Of a DNA stretch of 64,000 nucleotides, positions 11,694 to 21,417 are shown one piece after another; position 1 is the stretch's first letter, and the number at the start of each line of letters is the position of its first letter. Below the pieces are notes generated by a model that saw only the letters and a list, made by a program, of their open reading frames with translations, did no database searches and was not told the origin of the DNA. A program made the position numbers and the translations under genes. Source of the stretch: Parapristionchus giblindavisi (lineage: Eukaryota > Nematoda > Chromadorea > Rhabditida > Diplogasteridae); contig CALSFV010000030.1 of the NCBI GenBank assembly GCA_943737045.1, positions 465,501 to 529,500 of the forward strand. The letters are read 5' to 3'.

Positions 11694-12829
11694 CAGGGCT
11701 GTGCATTTTTCGTTTTTCGATTTTTCGGATTTTTCGATTTTTCGACTTTTTTCAAACAATTTTTTCGACGAAAAATTTTTCGACTTTTTTCTCGAAAAAT
11801 CGAAAAAAATGAGAACAAAAAATAACACTGAAAATTTATTATTTTATCGATTCATTAATATTTTAAAGTTCTTTAGTTGTATTCCAGGCAACGTTTTTAA
11901 TAATTTAATCATTTTCTGACACTGTAATTGTCATATTTTGTCTGGAAAATTCTGGTGATAAGACGTTTCAGAAATTTCACTTCGGAAAAGGACACTTCAG
12001 AAACTAATTTTCAGAAAAGGACGTTTCAGAAATTTCGCTTCAGAAAATGTCATTTCGGAAAATCTTTTCCAGAAAAGGACGTTTCAGAAATTTTCATTTC
12101 AGAAATTCCAACTCAGAAAAGGACGTTTCAGAAATTGGCACTTCAGAAATTCCAACTCAGAAAAGGACGTTTCAGAAATTATTTTTCAGAAATTCCAACT
12201 CAGAAAAGGACGTTTCAGAATATTTGCAGTACGGTTTGTAGCTTTAAACTGCAGAGAAGATCGCTTAGAATAAATTTGGTAGCATTCAATTACAACGAGA
12301 ACATTTTCTGAAACGTCCTTTTCTGAGTTGAAATTTCTGAAGTGCCAATTTCTGAAACGTCCTTTTCATAGTTGGAATTTCTGAAGTGCCAATTTCTGAA
12401 ACGTCCTTTTCTGAGTTGGAATTTCTGAAAAAAATTTCTGAAACGTCCTTTTCTGGAAAATCATATCTGAAGTGGAAATTTCTGAAACGTCCTTTTCTGA
12501 AGAGGATTTTCTCAAATAGCACTTTCTGAAGTGAAATTTCTGAAACGTCTTATCACCGAAAATTCTCTTAGGGATAGGTTGTCTAACTCAACTACCATAG
12601 ATTAATCCATACTCTCAAAAAGACACTTTAGATAGTACTCTTTCGCTTGATATAGTAACGGAGACTGGTGTAATCCAACGAAGTCGCGAGAAATCAAAAG
12701 AAAAAGCATTTAAACATTTTTCTACAACATTTTTCGTTTTTTTCGAAATTTTTCGAATTTTTCGACTTTTATTTCCGAAAAATTTCGTTTTTCGAATTTT
12801 TTTCGAAATTTTTTTTTCGCACAGCCCTG
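11694..12829. mobile_element. Non-autonomous hAT-like element with 8-bp target duplication
   Basis: Ends are CAGGGCTGTGC and its inverse GCACAGCCCTG. They are flanked by the same 8 bases, CTGTGTAT, at 11686-11693 and 12830-12837. An 8-bp target duplication plus short CAGGG-type inverted ends is the hAT signature. The interior has TTTTTCGA-rich subterminal arms and two opposed minisatellite blocks, but no transposase. Confidence 0.85.
11950..12560. repeat. Opposed minisatellite blocks inside the hAT-like element
   Basis: The unit CAGAAAAGGACGTTTCAGAAATT repeats head to tail at about 11985-12225. Its inverse, AATTTCTGAAACGTCCTTTTCTG, repeats at about 12305-12550. The two blocks can fold into one hairpin. 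The reading frames across it are artefacts of the repeat. Confidence 0.85.
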
Positions 12830-13787
12830 CTGTGTATGCGCATCACTACGAGTAAAATGACATTATAAAACTAATTCTTACTCCTGCGAATTGAAAGAAA
12901 TTTAATTTTCGATTTTTGCAATTTTCAGATTTCTCACATTTGGTCGCAATTCTCGATGCCTGCGAAATGTTGGCTGGCCAAGGGAATGAGACCACCATGT
13001 AAAAATCGTCAGGACTACGATATGCACTATGTCGTTACTTGCCCTAGTGCGTCAACGAGGATAGACAGAAAAAAATCTGAAAATCAGACACGAAAAAACA
13101 TATTCAGAGCGATATGATATTAATATTCAGCAGTGTTTGTAAGAGTGCATGACATGTTATTCACTAATAAAAAGAAATAAATGTCCTAGCTATCGCGATT
13201 GAAAAGATATGAATTTTTCAATTTTTTACTTAATGTGACATATTTGAGCCGGGTTTGAGCCTAAGGACATTTTCACTATAACTTTCATCGGTCTCCCCCA
13301 GGTATGTGTCAATGGTGAAAGTATTGAGGGCCAGATCGAAATTCCTCGCGAATGTCCGGCAGGGGGTCAAAATGCTCGAGTCTTACCGAGCCGGTCTCTT
13401 AATTACACCTTCACATCATGGTCGTGACAAATTCTGTACACTCAAAAGATCAGCTTGATTGCTTTCTTGGAACAAAAAATAGTAAAAAAATAAAAAGCGT
13501 CCAATGACTTTACACCGATAGTGTATGTATTATTTATGTAAAATTGCAGGAGGGCTTACAAGGGAATCCCCGGAGGCCACACTCACCGATCTTGACAAAA
13601 TTTTTACTTGTGGTGAACCTCATATAGGGATGAGGTTTAGTGTCGGTAGCTGCTTATCAATTTTTTGAAATTTTAAAATTCATTTTAAAGATCGACCAAA
13701 AAAATGGGCGGTGCGCACAGTGTGCACATAGAGATTACACACCGCTCATTATCGCAAGTTCATTTTGACAGTGAAACAGATGTGTCG

Positions 13788-13857
13788 GTGGTGTAGTGTT
13801 AAGTTTCATGCTTTGAGGTCGGTAGGTAGTATGTTCAATCTCTTCTGCGTTTTACTC
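13788..13857 (+). repeat. tRNA-like segment in the foldback arm
   Basis: TCGGTGGTGTAGTGTTAAG (A-box-like) is followed 30 bases later by ATGTTCAATCTC (B-box-like), close in layout to a tRNA. A mirror copy is in the other arm at about 15226-15295 on the minus strand. Mismatches in the loops argue against a functional tRNA. Confidence 0.45.
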
Positions 13858-14356
13858 TTTTGCAAGTACTTGTAAAATTCACAAGCAATTTTTTGTCAGC
13901 ACATTCAAAATTGATTTTTGAAAAAAATATTTGAATATTTATTTGCATTGTGTATAGTAAAATTTATCGAACAATAAAAATGGAATTTTAACAATAGTGA
14001 TATTCTGCAATAAAATGATTGAAACAAAATTCTAGATCACACAATGCACATTTAATGAATGGGAGATTTAAACAGTTAGGAGTTGAACAGCAAAGAAAAA
14101 GAGAAGAGGGGAACAGTGCCTGCACGAAGGGTTGAAGTGAAACCAGGGGTGGGCAACAGACATAATTGCATTTACATCATGGAATTTTTTCGAATTTTTC
14201 GAAATAAAAATTTTTATAAAAATCCTTTTTTTTTTCGCAAATCCCTGATCAAGAGCGATCATTCTATGTTTAAAAACATGCCAAACGAGACATTTTATTT
14301 TTAAACATTGAAAAAAATAGAAAACAAAACAAAACATAATAAAATAATAATAATGT

Positions 14357-14671
14357 TTAAATCATTTTTTTAAACTTGCCTCTTCTGTTGTGACGAGTAC
14401 GATCTCCAAAGGCGACTACTTTAGACGAACAGATAGCCATGATGATGGGATATACAACATCATCAGCTGACCATTCCGGATCGACAGCTTCATCTTCATC
14501 AAGTTCCATTCCATCCTCGAAATCCACATCGATCTAACCATCACGAGCTTCACGTAATAAACGGATGAAAGAAGTCGCTATTTTCTTCTCCATCCTTGTC
14601 AGTAGAGAAGTATCAGTCGGAATACCAAATTCCTTCACAAGATGCCCTAATACACTATCTATCGAAAACAT
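14357..14671 (-). pseudogene. 105-codon ORF remnant carried by the foldback
   Basis: Read on the minus strand from ATG at 14671 to TAA at 14357-14359, this frame is open except for one TAG about codon 46. It has a helical N-terminal half (GHLVKEFGIPTDTSLLTRM) and an acidic second half (DFEDGMELDEDEAVD), and ends in basic residues (RTRHNRRGKFKK). It is the only coding-like piece in the element and lies exactly in the unpaired loop. It may be a decayed element protein or a captured host exon; I recognise no family. Confidence 0.5.
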
Positions 14672-15888
14672 TTTGAATTGAGAGCATGAATGAACAAATT
14701 AAAATGATTTAAACATTATTATTATTTTATTATGTTTTGTTTTGTTTTCTATTTTTTTCAATGTTTAAAAATGAAATGTCTCGTTTGGCATGTTTTTAAA
14801 CATAGAATGATCGCTCTTGATAAGGGATTTGCGAAAAAAAAGGATTTTTATAAAAAATTTTATTTCGAAAAATTCGAAAAAATTCCATGATGTAAATGCA
14901 ATTATGTCTGTTGCCCACCCCTGGTTTCACTTCAACCCTTCGTGCAGGCACTGTTCCCCTCTTCTCTTTTTCTTTGCTGTTCAACTCCTAACTGTTTAAA
15001 TTTCCCATTCATTAAATGTGCATTGTGTGATTTAGAATTTTGTTTCAATCATTTTATTGCAGAATATCACTATTGTTAAAATTCCATTTTTATTGTTTGA
15101 TAAATTTTACTATACACAATGTAAATAAATATTCAAATATTTTTTCAAAAATCAATTTTGAATGTGCTGACAAAAAAATTGCTTGTGATTTTTACAAGTA
15201 CTTGCAAAAGAGTAAAACGCAGAAGAGATTGAACATACTACCTACCGACCTCAAAGCATGAAACTTAACACTACACCACCGACACATCTGTTTCACTGTC
15301 AAAATGAACTTGCGATAATGAGCGGTGTGTAATCTCTATGTGCACACTGTGCGCACCGCCCATTTTTTTGGTCGATCTTTAAAATGAATTTTAAAATTTC
15401 AAAAAATTGATAAGCAGCTACCGACACCGCTAAACCTCATCCCTATATGAGGTTCACCACAAGTAAAAATTTTGTCAAGATCGGTGAGTGTGGCCTCCGG
15501 GGATTCCCTTGTTAGCTCGTTGCCAATATGAGTGAGTTTTATTTGTGATTTTTAGAATCGTAATCATTGACCATTTCATTCCTATCGCGGGGATACATTT
15601 GTCAAACTTAAATACGGAGACGCATACGTAAACTGTGCAGAATCGTTAAATTCTAACCGTATTTTTGCATAAATGCAATATATTAGTTATAAAGAATATG
15701 CCAAAATTCCGCTCGAAATTTACATTCTGCAGAGAGATAGGAGTCTGCGTCGTTTCGACAAATGTAACCATAAAAGGGCACAGATGTTTTTCTGATTGAT
15801 AGGGTAAAACAAGCAGGGTAATCTAGATTTTTTTTTGATAGGCTAAAAACGATTGGTATCAAAAGTTTAATGTTCTGTCCTTTTCAGT

Positions 15889-16104
15889 TATTGCAACAGC
15901 CCATATATACAAATGTGTTCTGAAGATTCTGAATTTCTCTTTGGTATATTTCCTGACCACGATAAGGCCAAGAAGGAATTATGCGCAAAAGATCGATCGG
16001 ATATGTACAAAGAGTTGGTTTCTTTCCAATATTTATTGGTCTACACCACCTCCGTTTTCGAAGAATTAGGTTGCTTCGCTACGTGGTGTTTAAAAAAATT
16101 TTAA
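15889..16104 (+). CDS. Candidate exon of a secreted cysteine-containing protein
   Basis: After CCTTTTCAG at 15879-15887 an open frame encodes CNSPYIQMCSEDSEF, then KKELCAKDRSD and EELGCFATWCLKKF before a stop at 16102-16104. The cysteine spacing and hydrophilic helices resemble exon 2 of the secreted protein at 6680-6908. The acceptor would need two leftover bases from the previous exon, whereas exon 2 ends in phase 0, so an exon between them is missing, unseen or lost. It could also belong to a neighbouring paralogue. Confidence 0.4.
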   Translation, partial: YCNSPYIQMCSEDSEFLFGIFPDHDKAKKELCAKDRSDMYKELVSFQYLLVYTTSVFEELGCFATWCLKKF

Positions 16105-16180
16105 AAGCGAATAAAGGGGAAACGAGGCTGAAGCACATAGTGGGGATTCCTTATGTTTTAGAACAAATACAGGGTGCGCC

Positions 16181-17404
16181 ATAATTACCCGGACTGTTGT
16201 CTCCATATGGTTCTCCCCTTGGGAATGTGAGTTGAGTGATATGGTTCATGGTAAAGCTTATCAAGAATATGGGCAGCAGTAGTGTACTAGCGAATCTCGC
16301 TGTTTTCTCTTTTAGCTCTGACACAAGCCTTGAGTCTCTTCTCATATGCGACTGCCTATTCCCGCAAGCAGTCGTCATCGAGTTCGTCCCATGCTTTGAG
16401 AAGGGGAGCACTGAGGGAGTCGAGGGTCTGGTGCTTGGTAGAGGACATCTTGGCCTACAACACCTCCAAGCACTGCAGTCGAGGAGGTTGAGATTGGGGG
16501 AGTTCGGAAGTAATTCAGTGTGATGGATTTTGCCGAGTGCATGGGTGAAAAACCACGACTGGGTTAACGTTGTCATGTGATTGGCGGCAGAATCTTGCCG
16601 AAAGGTCTAGTGGTCCTGACCGAAGTGGGTGTGGTATCGGAGTAGAAGCGCGTCTTCGAGGGTGTGCTTGGTATATTATACACAAGAGTGGATTTTCCAG
16701 TTGGGCAAACAGCAGCTAAAACCTTGGCGTATTGTGGATGACTGATATGACCCATGACCCCTGCCGTCTTGTAGGATTCTTTAAGATCAGAGGCAATGAT
16801 TCCGTTGTTCTCGATATTCAGGTTGTCTTTGACGGTAAGATATTCTCTTCGCTGAACATCGTGCTGAAATGCGCGGACCTAGCATAACGCATAAAAAGTT
16901 GAGGTCACCGTTCTCAGCGGAGCTTGATCTGTCGCCCATCCGGTTCTAACAGTTTACGGTACTTGTAAGGGAGAAGTGTCAGCTGAGGCCTGAGGAGACG
17001 AAGAATGGAAGTGATCGAGATATCGAGTCTCCAGATCGTAAACTTGTGGTTTTGAAACACCATCTTTCGGATGGGATCTTGGTTCGTAGCTGTGGAAACT
17101 GAAATCGGTCTACCTCTGCCCGGATGTTCCTTGTCAGTACCAAGATCTTGGTACCTGATACCGGAATCGGATACAGCCGACTCGTGAAAGCCGAGCTGCT
17201 GAACTATGACAATCTACCTTGTACACTTGAGAATGAGGGGTCGCAGTCGACTTGACTACCCCATTACTAGAAGACTTGACTAACTGACTTGAAAAATTGA
17301 ATAGAGAGTGGCCAATGATCACTCGTCATGATGCTACAATAGGGGTTGCGCATTTGCATTGGGGGCCTGGGAATCATAATGGTGAAATCAGTCCGGGTAA
17401 TTAT
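16181..17404. mobile_element. Tc1/mariner element, degenerate
   Basis: Inverted ends ATAATTACCCGGACTG (16181-16196) and CAGTCCGGGTAATTAT (17389-17404) enclose 1.2 kb. The minus strand carries remains of a Tc1/mariner transposase. Confidence 0.8.
16250..17322 (-). pseudogene. Tc1/mariner transposase pseudogene
   Basis: On the minus strand PNSPNLNLLDCSAW matches the catalytic block PNSPDLNPLDYxxW of Tc1/mariner DDE transposases; here the usual D is N. After it, the frame must shift to continue through LEAKM...LREQAVAYEKRL...VRAKRE, a C-terminal pattern typical of the family. Upstream frames are broken several times. The gene cannot make an active enzyme. Confidence 0.75.
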
Positions 17405-17499
17405 ATTAATAACATTATATTAATAAATATAATATTAATAACATTATTCTTTGAATTTTTGATAAATAACATTGTGAAGGAGGCAGTACTTGCATACGA

Positions 17500-19397
17500 G
17501 ACCAGTCCAAAAGTATAGCATAGTAGGGTTGCCGTTGCGTAAGCGTTATCGTATTTACCGGGCCCTCTTCCCATCTCTTGCCACTCTCTCGTCATTTCCC
17601 GCAATAGAGAAGAGAGACTGCCCAGATAGCGTAATTCCCGCTAAATTAGCGGGAAATACGCTATCTCTCGCCCCCCCCCCCCCCTTCCCCTCTCCTTACT
17701 ATCTCTTCACACCACCCGCCTCGCCCTATTTGAGGCACGTTTGAAGAGATATCTAATTCCCCTCACATCTGAGAGCTTTGCAGTCAACAGCAAAGTTGTA
17801 GCTCATATCGATCCGGTTCTGATTATTTTTTGGCTGAGAGGATACGATCAAAACAAACAAAATGACAATCGTTCTACTTTTTCAGAGGAAAATCGAAACG
17901 ATAAGCGTTCAAAATATGTTTTGGTATGGACAGTTGAATTTCTCTCAATGATCAGAGGAATCAGATTAGCATTTGAATACTGATTATCCATGTTATTCCC
18001 TCTATTTTCCATTTCAATAATTCATTACCTCAACAGGGATTTTTTTCTCATTATCATGTCTTCCACTCTCGTCGCTAGTTTTGAGATTCTTTATATCAGA
18101 TAAATTACACTTCGCATACGGTAAGTAATCATTGGATACAATATCCGAGACTGTTCCTGTAGATGAATCAGCAGCAACCGAGTGCTCATCACCTAAATCG
18201 AGATGACCAAGTTATATTTTCAATGGAAATTGATTTCTCACAATGAGGATTTTGTTTCGAATATTTTAAATTTTTAAACAAGAAAAAATCAAAAACTATT
18301 TTTATTGAACTTAAACGAAAAAAATGAAACATTTGTGACAAATTGTGAAAACATTTGTCAAATCTTAACAGCATTTCCGAATTATCTGTGATTTTTATTG
18401 GGTATCTGTTTGCCCTAATGCATAAGAAGAATATGGAAAATGTAACAGCTGGCGCTGCAGAGAAAAATTGATATAATGTGCCATACTGTTGCATCTTTCT
18501 GTAAATGTACTAGCATTTTTATTTCTTCACATTATTATTATTTCTTCACAATCACTACTTTATAAAAAAGGAAATGCTTTTTAGCAAATGTTTTCACAAT
18601 TTGCCACAAATGTTTAATTTTTTTTCCGTTTTAATTCAATAAAAATAGTTTTTTTTGATTTTTTTCTTGGTTAAAAAATTTAAAATAATCAAAAGAAAAT
18701 CCTCATGATGAGAGATCGATTTCGATTTAAAATATGTTCTTGGCATGACGAGCACAAGGCTAAAATGTGAACAATGTCCCTCTTGAGATAACGAATCGTT
18801 GAAATGGGAAATAGAGAGAATAACAATATTCAAATGCAAATCTGATTCCTCTGATCATTGAGTGAAATTCAGCTGTCCATACCAAAACATATTTTGAACG
18901 CTTATCGTTTCGATTTCCCTCTGAAAAAGTAGAACGATTGTCATTTTGTTTGTTTTGATCGTATCGTCTCAGCCAAAAAATAATCAGAACCGGATCGATG
19001 TGAGCTACAACTTTGCTGTTGACTGCAAAGCTCTCAGATGTGAGGGGAATTAGATATCTCTTCAAACGTGCCTCAAATAGGGCGAGGCGGGTGGTATGAA
19101 CAGAGAGTAAGGAGAGGGGAAGGGGAAGGGGCGAGAGATAGCGTAATTCCCGCTAGTTTGCGGCAATTACGCTATCTTTTGCAGTGGTGTGTCTAATCAC
19201 GAAGTTAGGAAGGGAGAGAGTGCCTCTCACGGGCGATTGATAGAGAGAAGGGAAGGGGCGGGAATAGATAGCGTAGTCTTCGCTACCGTTCCTGCAACCC
19301 TAGTAAGTATAGTATAAAATACCCTTTTCTTCGTGTTTATTTCATTTTCCGTATCCTTTTGGACTGGTCCGGTGCTCCGTGTTCTGAAGTAGTGACG
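17500..19397. mobile_element. Nested foldback: a palindrome of about 1.8 kb inside an older repeat
   Basis: The inner palindrome runs from GGGTTGCCGTTGCG (17526) to its inverse ending at 19303. Arms include GATAGCGTAATTCCCGCTA near 17626 and 19136, and the GATATCTAATTCCCCTCACA block near 17748 and 19042. It is inserted in a relative of the 10833-10962 repeat: ACCAGTCCAAAAG is on the left, GGACTGGTCC...TTCTGAAGTAGTG on the right. A poly-C run at 17671-17684 sits in the left arm. No gene is supported. Confidence 0.7.
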
Positions 19398-19456
19398 AAA
19401 AGGAAATATCAATGAATTGACAACAAGAGTTGATCTTTGAACGCGCAATCGAAAAA

Positions 19457-19705
19457 GTAGAGTTGGCTATTCGGGGGTTGAAGGGTCCGTAATTACTCGT
19501 AAAATCGCATCCTTGGAGGGAGGCGATGGGGTGTGATTGCGGGCCCGCAATGGCATGCTGGCGCTAAATAGTTCGCAACGTCACTTCTAGAATATATATG
19601 TGCGCGGGGTACACGCGACGGGTTTGAACGGGCGGCGGAGGCGGTGATAATGGGGCGTGGTCTCTATGCGGCCCGCATCCCGCATCCCGAATAGCCAACT
19701 CTACG
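19457..19705. mobile_element. CpG-rich MITE
   Basis: GTAGAGTTGGCTATTCGGG at 19457 pairs with CCCGAATAGCCAACTCTAC at 19686-19704. The inside is strikingly G+C rich and CpG rich (GCGGGCCCGC, GGGCGGCGGAGGCGG) against AT-rich flanks. No reading frame is supported. Confidence 0.75.
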
Positions 19706-19947
19706 GCCAAGTACGAGTACGGAAGCATACATAGACAATGAGCTTCTATTATTGGCTATTTATTATTATTATTTCACTGATTCATCGAATATAATCAATA
19801 ACAGATCATTTCCCTAGGGCCACGAAATCTATTGAGGACGAGGAAAGTGGACTGAACTTTCGGAGGTTTTCCAGTTTAATTATTTTTTCGGCTAAAAAAT
19901 ATTAATTCGATTATTATTGCATACTATTATTACTCTTTTCATTTTAG

Positions 19948-20055
19948 CCTTCCTGTGATGACAACAGCCATCGTCACTATCGCTCTCCGTATTCTCGTAT
20001 GACCATCGATATGAAGTGGATGACTTTTTACAGCATTGATATGAATGACTATTAA
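19948..20055 (+). CDS. Candidate terminal exon
   Basis: After a TTCATTTTAG acceptor a frame of 35 codons (PSCDDNSHRHYRSPYSR..., ending MNDY) runs to TAA at 20053-20055, with AATAAA at 20150-20155. It could be the last exon of the plus-strand secreted-protein gene, since it lies on the same strand and has a cysteine. Nothing ties it firmly to an upstream exon. Confidence 0.3.
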   Translation, partial: PSCDDNSHRHYRSPYSRMTIDMKWMTFYSIDMNDY

Positions 20056-20169
20056 TCATAGTATCATCGTAGATGTGCTTTATGTGATAAAGTCATGAAA
20101 AAGACCTTGTAAAAGCAAATCACTAATATAAAGGCTATTTCTTTAAAATAATAAATTAACATACATTAA

Positions 20170-20610
20170 CTAGGGAATGGTTACTTTAATGGTTGAAATT
20201 ACGGGGAGAGACCTACATAGCAATATTCAGCATGGTCGACTTAGTAAGAATCAACTTTTAAAAGTTGCCATTGATCGATTTTTTAAACGAAACCCGTCGC
20301 ATATCCGCCGCACGAAAGACAGCCAAAAAGTTGATTTTTTTCTTTTTTCACTTTTTGAACACGAGTTCGATTCCCCCGACAACATTTCATGTCTGCATGG
20401 TAATTCAAGCAAAAAAAAGCTGTTTCAGTGGAAATCAAGTTCAAAAAATCTTTTTTTGGCTGCTTTCGTGCGGCGGATATGCGACGGGTTTCGTTAAAAA
20501 ATCGATCAATGGCAACTTTTAAAAGTTGATTCTTACTAAGTCGACCATGCTGAATATTGCTATGTAGGTCACTCCCCGTAATTTCAACCATCAAAGAAAC
20601 CATTCCCTAG
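20170..20610. mobile_element. Near-perfect palindromic element (440 bases)
   Basis: CTAGGGAATGG at 20170 and its inverse ending at 20610 bound an almost complete palindrome. Long arms include CATGGTCGACTTAGTAAGAATC and its mate at 20527-20550. Both strands give the same mirror reading frames, which are therefore not genes. Confidence 0.85.
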
Positions 20611-20619
20611 TAAGTATAA

Positions 20620-21198
20620 TGAGTAAAGTTGTTAAGTTATGTATAATAGCCTAGCTGATCTTGTTTTAACAGTGTTAAAGATGGAAGCCCTCGATTATTT
20701 TCGTGATAATACTTTTTTTCTGTAGAATGATAGAGATTCAGCACACGAACCGAAAAAAACATATTTTATATTGCTTGATGACATGTTTGAAGCTTGTTAT
20801 ACGCATTGAAAGTGCAACTTTTAAGGAAAGTTGAGAGATCCAATTTGCATAGCTGACTCTCTCATTTTCCCATTGTCCCTCACTCTAATTTCCATACAAT
20901 ATAAACATTATGCTCCGTATTAATCGTTGCGGGCGTCGGTCGTGCAAACTCAAGGGTCTCCCTCTTTAAGTATATTATCGCGTTTATATTAGATATCGAA
21001 CATTTAGACCGTTTACGTACATATATTGGATACAACAGTGAACGTCAAGTTTACTTGTCTGCCCATATCTCATTTGAATATCAAAGTTTTCAAGAAAATT
21101 GGATATCTTTTTCATTTTAGAGAAATACGCTTACGAGGTTTTTAAATGCAGATAATTGAATATCAAATTAATTTTTTTTTTAAATCTTTAAACAAATA
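20620..21198. other. Unique-looking AT-rich stretch
   Basis: No gene, repeat or splice-supported exon is visible here. Confidence 0.4.
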
Positions 21199-21417
21199 CA
21201 GTAGCGCTCAAAAAGATTTCACATTGATATTTTTTCGCGATAACTTTTGTTGTATCGATCGAAATGGGATGACATTTGGAATACATGTTCTTGTAGATAT
21301 TAGAATAAGGATACACATTTGGTCCTTCAAAAATTTCAGAAATCCTGTACTTTATTAGCTCTTTATCAAAAATCACCAAAATCAACAATTCACAGTTGCA
21401 AAAATCAACAGCAATAA

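Larger units (their letters stand above)
8711..13402. mobile_element. TTAA-family foldback (family B), truncated at the left, with nested insertions
   Basis: The right end GAGCCGGTCTCTTAA (13388-13402) matches the ends of the complete family B copy at 27695-30666. The left end starts inside the terminal repeat (CAGTGACCCCGGACATC at 8719). Large arms pair: 9930-10090 with 13195-13365, and 10430-10640 with 11500-11690. The right arm is cut by a hAT-like element (11694-12829), and a smaller palindrome sits at 10833-10962. Confidence 0.65.
8553..13527. mobile_element. Outer foldback shell with Tc1-like ends, carrying nested elements
   Basis: CGGCGTACAGTCATGGGACGC at 8572 and GATCCAGGAAAGCAATCAAG at 8620 return inverted at 13440-13525. 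The same end (ACAGTATCGGCGTAAAGTGATG) occurs at 28741 inside another element. The shell was split by insertion of the TTAA-family element that ends at 13398. Confidence 0.6.
13555..15515. mobile_element. Large foldback element with about 780-base arms and an ORF remnant
   Basis: CAAGGGAATCCCCGGAGGCC at 13560 and the next 780 bases return almost unchanged in inverse at 14725-15512. The unpaired centre (about 14345-14715) contains a 105-codon minus-strand reading frame with one internal stop. Each arm carries a tRNA-like segment. Confidence 0.85.

Noticed and set aside
11928..12522. Open frames with repeated EKDVSE/KGRFR peptides
   Set aside because: They are translations of the 23-base minisatellite in several frames and on both strands; no gene is implied.
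11950..12550. CRISPR-like array
   Set aside because: Repeats are contiguous with no unique spacers and occur in both orientations in a eukaryotic hAT-like element.
20177..20603. Two overlapping frames of about 106 codons on opposite strands
   Set aside because: They are mirror images created by a near-perfect palindrome.
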